Positions 60,823 to 64,000 of a DNA stretch of 64,000 nt are shown here, one piece after another. Positions within the stretch are counted from its first letter, which is position 1; the number at the start of each line of letters is the position of its first letter. Origin of the DNA: Haemonchus contortus (Eukaryota; Nematoda; Chromadorea; Rhabditida; Trichostrongylidae); assembly GCA_000469685.2 (NCBI GenBank), contig LS997566.1:33189303-33253302 (forward strand), read 5' to 3'. Position numbers and translations under genes: made by a program. Under the pieces are notes generated by a model. It ran no database searches and had not been told where the DNA came from. It worked only from the letters and a program-made list of their open reading frames with translations.

Positions 60823-60964
60823 CTGAATAATGAAAACTCACACGACATGAATTCAGAGACTTTCCACCACACGATAACCGTCAGTTCCATGTCTGTCCAC
60901 CTCTCTTTTCCTAGGGTATTACTTAACTACATATTAGAGCTTCGAAGGTAGAGCAAGAACAATA

Positions 60965-60970
60965 TTTATT
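60965..60970 (-). promoter_or_regulatory. Polyadenylation signal AATAAA of the Cys-rich gene
   Basis: AATAAA on the minus strand 27 nt after the TGA at 60997-60999. Confidence 0.55.
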
Positions 60971-60996
60971 TACAATATAGAGAAACAGAGTAGTGA

Positions 60997-63928
60997 TCAG
61001 GTCCAATCAACGAATTTCTTGCAATTTGTAATGAAATTTGAACACCGTAACACGTTGAATGTGTCTTTTGGATGTGGAAATGGATTACAAACTTTTCGAG
61101 CTTCTGGTAGTACTTCTTCACACCTCCTCAAAGAAGATTTTGGTCGTTCAACCTAAAAATGGAAGATGGTACTGAACATCTAAGCGCACAGCGTCCACTC
61201 AGTTCGCATAAACCATAAACCCGAAATTTTTCGAGCCAAGGTCAGAGCTGGCTTCATTGCTCTGGCTTCAGTGCTCCACGGCAACCCACTCGAATCTTTA
61301 TTCGCTTGCCCTATTCAGAGTTCTTGCTTGCTCCGACTTTGCCCTGTTCTGAAACTACAGCCGTGTCACTGAACGCCAGTTCACCTGATGGTAAGAATAA
61401 TAACGAACCCCTTCACTCCCACAGGTAACACGACTTACATCTTCAGGGCGTTTAACCTCGGTCACTCCCCTTTCCCAGACATTCTTGTTCGCTGCACTAC
61501 TACCACATCATGGGTTATATTTTGCTGACACCCTAATTCACATAAAGGTCTGTTTTTAGAACAAAAGAACAAAGCCCAAAGGCATACCGGTTCCAAAGGT
61601 GTCAGTTCAGGCAGGCAGAATTGCTCGAAGGCGAAGCAAAATTGCAATAATTCCTGTTCGATCTTCGGAACACTGCAGAATTTTGGATAGTGTTTGTAGT
61701 ACCTGTAAAAGTAATCCAGTTATGTGAAGTGATGATTTTATTAATATGATTTTAATGTAAGAGAATCACCTTTGACAGTAGGCTAGTACTGGGATAACGC
61801 CATTCGTTGATGCACACGACGACGGGTAATCTTTACAAAATGGAATCTGAATTTCTGAGTTTTCGGTTCGATTCTTTTGGAAGTCTCAGCACAAAATCTC
61901 ATTCTACAAACCTTCTGAATTAAAAAGCAAAGATCTCACACTCCTAATTAGGTATTTATAACCAATCTACGTTGAAGCATACAGTAAGCGAGTGGATACC
62001 TTGTCTTCGGGCACATCTCCGTGACAGCTCTTCACAAAGAGTTCGCGATGAACCACACAATACTCACTGACAAAAACCAGTACGGTTTTCTGAAACAAGG
62101 CTTTAATTAGTAGGTTTGCCCCCTTCGAACTCGCCAAAGTACCCAGTAGTATCGTGTCTTTGTTTCTTTAGAGGGCGCTCAACCAACGCTTCACTCGTTC
62201 GAGGAAGGAAATCCGAGGTCAAAGCTCGTGATAAACTCTGTTAAGCTGGCAGGAAATGTTGTCTGGGGCAGTCACTACTGCAATCATTGGATACGCTTGG
62301 AGAGTTGGTAGAACAAGTCGTACGGGCTACTGGATCAGCCAATGCGAACCGCTCCTCTACATAGTCCTCAGCAGGTTCCCGGCCCTATCACACCCTCTAC
62401 ACCTCACCGCATGTTATTTTTACAGAACCACCTAGTTTTCTTAAAGAGGATTCAGTAATATGCCCTCACAATTAATTAGATCTGAGCACAGGACTCAAAG
62501 AAACCCTAATGCTCAGGAAGGGTTAAATATGGCAAAAAGCGGTCACTAAAAACGTAAGCAGAGTGGTACCTGGCCCATCACATGCCCTCAATTCCCACTC
62601 TCATCCACATGAAACACGAAGGAGTGTTTACAGCTTGTGTCATCATAGAAGGACGGAATCGGAGGATTCACAGGAAAAGTAGTTAAAACCTATCATCATG
62701 GCAAAAGTGAAGACTCGTAGATTATTCTCAAACGCGGAGACGTCTGATCCAGTCCGAGCATTGAGTACCTACCATTGGTGGATTAAGTGAGGTCAAAGAG
62801 GACTGAGAACAGTAGCTGAAGCCATAAGTAGTGGATATTTTATTAAGGTCAGAAAAGCAAAGTCGATTATGAGATTCCGAAAAAAGTCGTAGCCCATAAT
62901 TCGAGAGAGGGAGGGGATCTTAGCATGTACGCATTTTCAAGTCAGCAATTCCGAACACCTTCCTTTCGAACTGTCAAAAGAGGCTACCGCTTTCGCATTT
63001 TTTGTGAGTTCCCTTCTCACCCCTTGCTATTATGAGGCTAGTCGCTCTTCCGCAAAATTTCGTAGAACCAGTTCTCACCGCAAATGATCTTCTGGGAAGT
63101 CATCGCTTTTACGACCACAGGGGGAACGCGCAAATGGGCGTCTCAGGTCCAACGCAAGATGGGAAACGCTAATTATTCGATTTTTCAAAGCATGTACCTC
63201 ATCCTCAATGCTGACTGGCGTGATGCTACTGTTTCCCACGCTGACCGTCTGAGAGACGTCATTCGACGTCACTGATGCTGGCTGTACAGGTTCGACTACC
63301 TAGAGTAATGAAATAAAATAACTGGTCAACAAAGCTGAACTTAAATGTCCTACCTCTGCCTGGGAATTCTTGGGTTTCGGTAATTTGACCAGACTGCCTA
63401 GATGTTCTTCGGTGCCTGTTTTGTTTTCATTGTCGAAGTCCACCTCATCTATTTGCAACGTTGAATTCGTTGTTTGTGGTGGAGTAATCAACAAAGTTGG
63501 TGCTGTAAAGTTTTCATATCATCTCTCAAGAAATCGAGTAAATGTTTTGTTCCAAAGTAATGAGACACGCAGAAAACATTGTCGCGCCAGTCGCGCTGCT
63601 ACTTTGAACGTCCTCTAATTCGCAATGGCTCTCTCAAAGCCGAAATGGCAATGGAACCAAGGTTATCCAGAAGCTCTTACTACTTGGGTTTACCGCCACG
63701 TCGCGACCGACTGTGATGGTAGTGAAGTTTTCACAACTCACCGGTAACTGATGCATCCGATTGAATTTGAGGAGGAACGACGAGCTTCAATTCTCTTTCA
63801 GCTTTAGGTGTCGCCGTCAACTCGTAATCGCTGCAAAAGCTCAGACTCGGCCGTTTTCTGCAGGCACGCTGCAAGTGGTTATCGTAACAATCTGGCATTA
63901 CTGGCCCCGAAATCGGTTCTGTAGACAT
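60997..63928 (-). CDS. Cysteine-rich nematode protein of unknown function (5' end uncertain)
   Basis: Exons 63742-63928, 63354-63502, 63198-63299, 62000-62089, 61770-61846, 61588-61702 and 60997-61152, all phase-matched, giving 291 aa from ATG 63928. Residues 1-145 are acidic, Thr/Ser/Pro-rich linker (for example LQIDEVDFDNENKTGTEEH). Residues 146-291 carry many spaced Cys: FVSEYCVVHRELF, PFCKDYPSSCAS, YYKHYPKFCSV, FCFAFEQFCLPEL, CEEVLPEARKVCNPF, CSNFITNCKKFVDW. Paired Cys in short helices suggest a disulfide-bonded extracellular domain. No signal peptide is seen at this ATG. A TTCAG acceptor just upstream (about 63966) suggests the first exon lies beyond the window. A 45-nt optional exon at 61437-61481 would also fit in phase. 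I do not recognise the family. Confidence 0.6.
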
Positions 63929-64000
63929 TTTTGTGAATTTGAAGGTCATCATGGCTATGGACTGAACTGTGTGGGGTATACCAGGCGCTTTAAATTCTTT

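Overview
This is animal nuclear DNA and almost certainly comes from a parasitic nematode of the hookworm/strongylid type. The evidence is small coding exons in long AT-rich introns, GT-AG junctions with TTTCAG-like acceptors, a CAP/ASP-type secreted protein gene pair, a cystatin-fused cathepsin F-like protease, and many nematode-style RTE and CR1 retroelement remnants. No prokaryotic gene structure, CRISPR array, rRNA or functional tRNA was seen. Gene models were built by hand from splice signals and phase.

Layout. 1-2148 is one copy of a long direct repeat; the second copy is at 20422-22738. Each carries a piggyBac-like non-autonomous element. The second copy also holds a 376-bp GC-rich foldback element flanked by ATA, and the first copy preserves the matching empty site. 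2168-2947 holds two oppositely oriented RTE reverse-transcriptase scraps. 3870-10773 is a giant inverted repeat: two arms of about 3.27 kb around a 360-bp spacer. Each arm carries a complete six-exon, 221-aa divergent CAP gene, and the two genes are transcribed away from each other. 11-15 kb is gene-poor with SINE-like pieces. 15.4-18.95 kb is a decayed CR1-type LINE on the minus strand.

42774 down to 19782 (minus strand) is one 23-kb gene for a cathepsin F-like cysteine protease. It reads as signal peptide, cystatin-like domain, I29 propeptide and papain domain with intact Cys/His/Asn, in 11 phase-consistent exons. Its introns hold a very young, apparently intact Penelope-like element (30671-34810, intron 8, antisense to the gene), a SINE (intron 9) and the second copy of the direct repeat (intron 10). 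43.25-44.4 kb is a dead RTE copy. 44.4-60.5 kb has no gene I can name; it holds several weak coding-like blocks, a SINE and a perfect 225-bp tandem duplication. 60.5-63.93 kb (minus strand) holds a seven-exon cysteine-rich protein of unknown function and a possible small second gene just downstream.

The recognisable host genes encode predicted secreted proteins (a protease and two CAP proteins). The rest of the window is dominated by nested mobile DNA, with insertions seen inside introns and inside other repeats.
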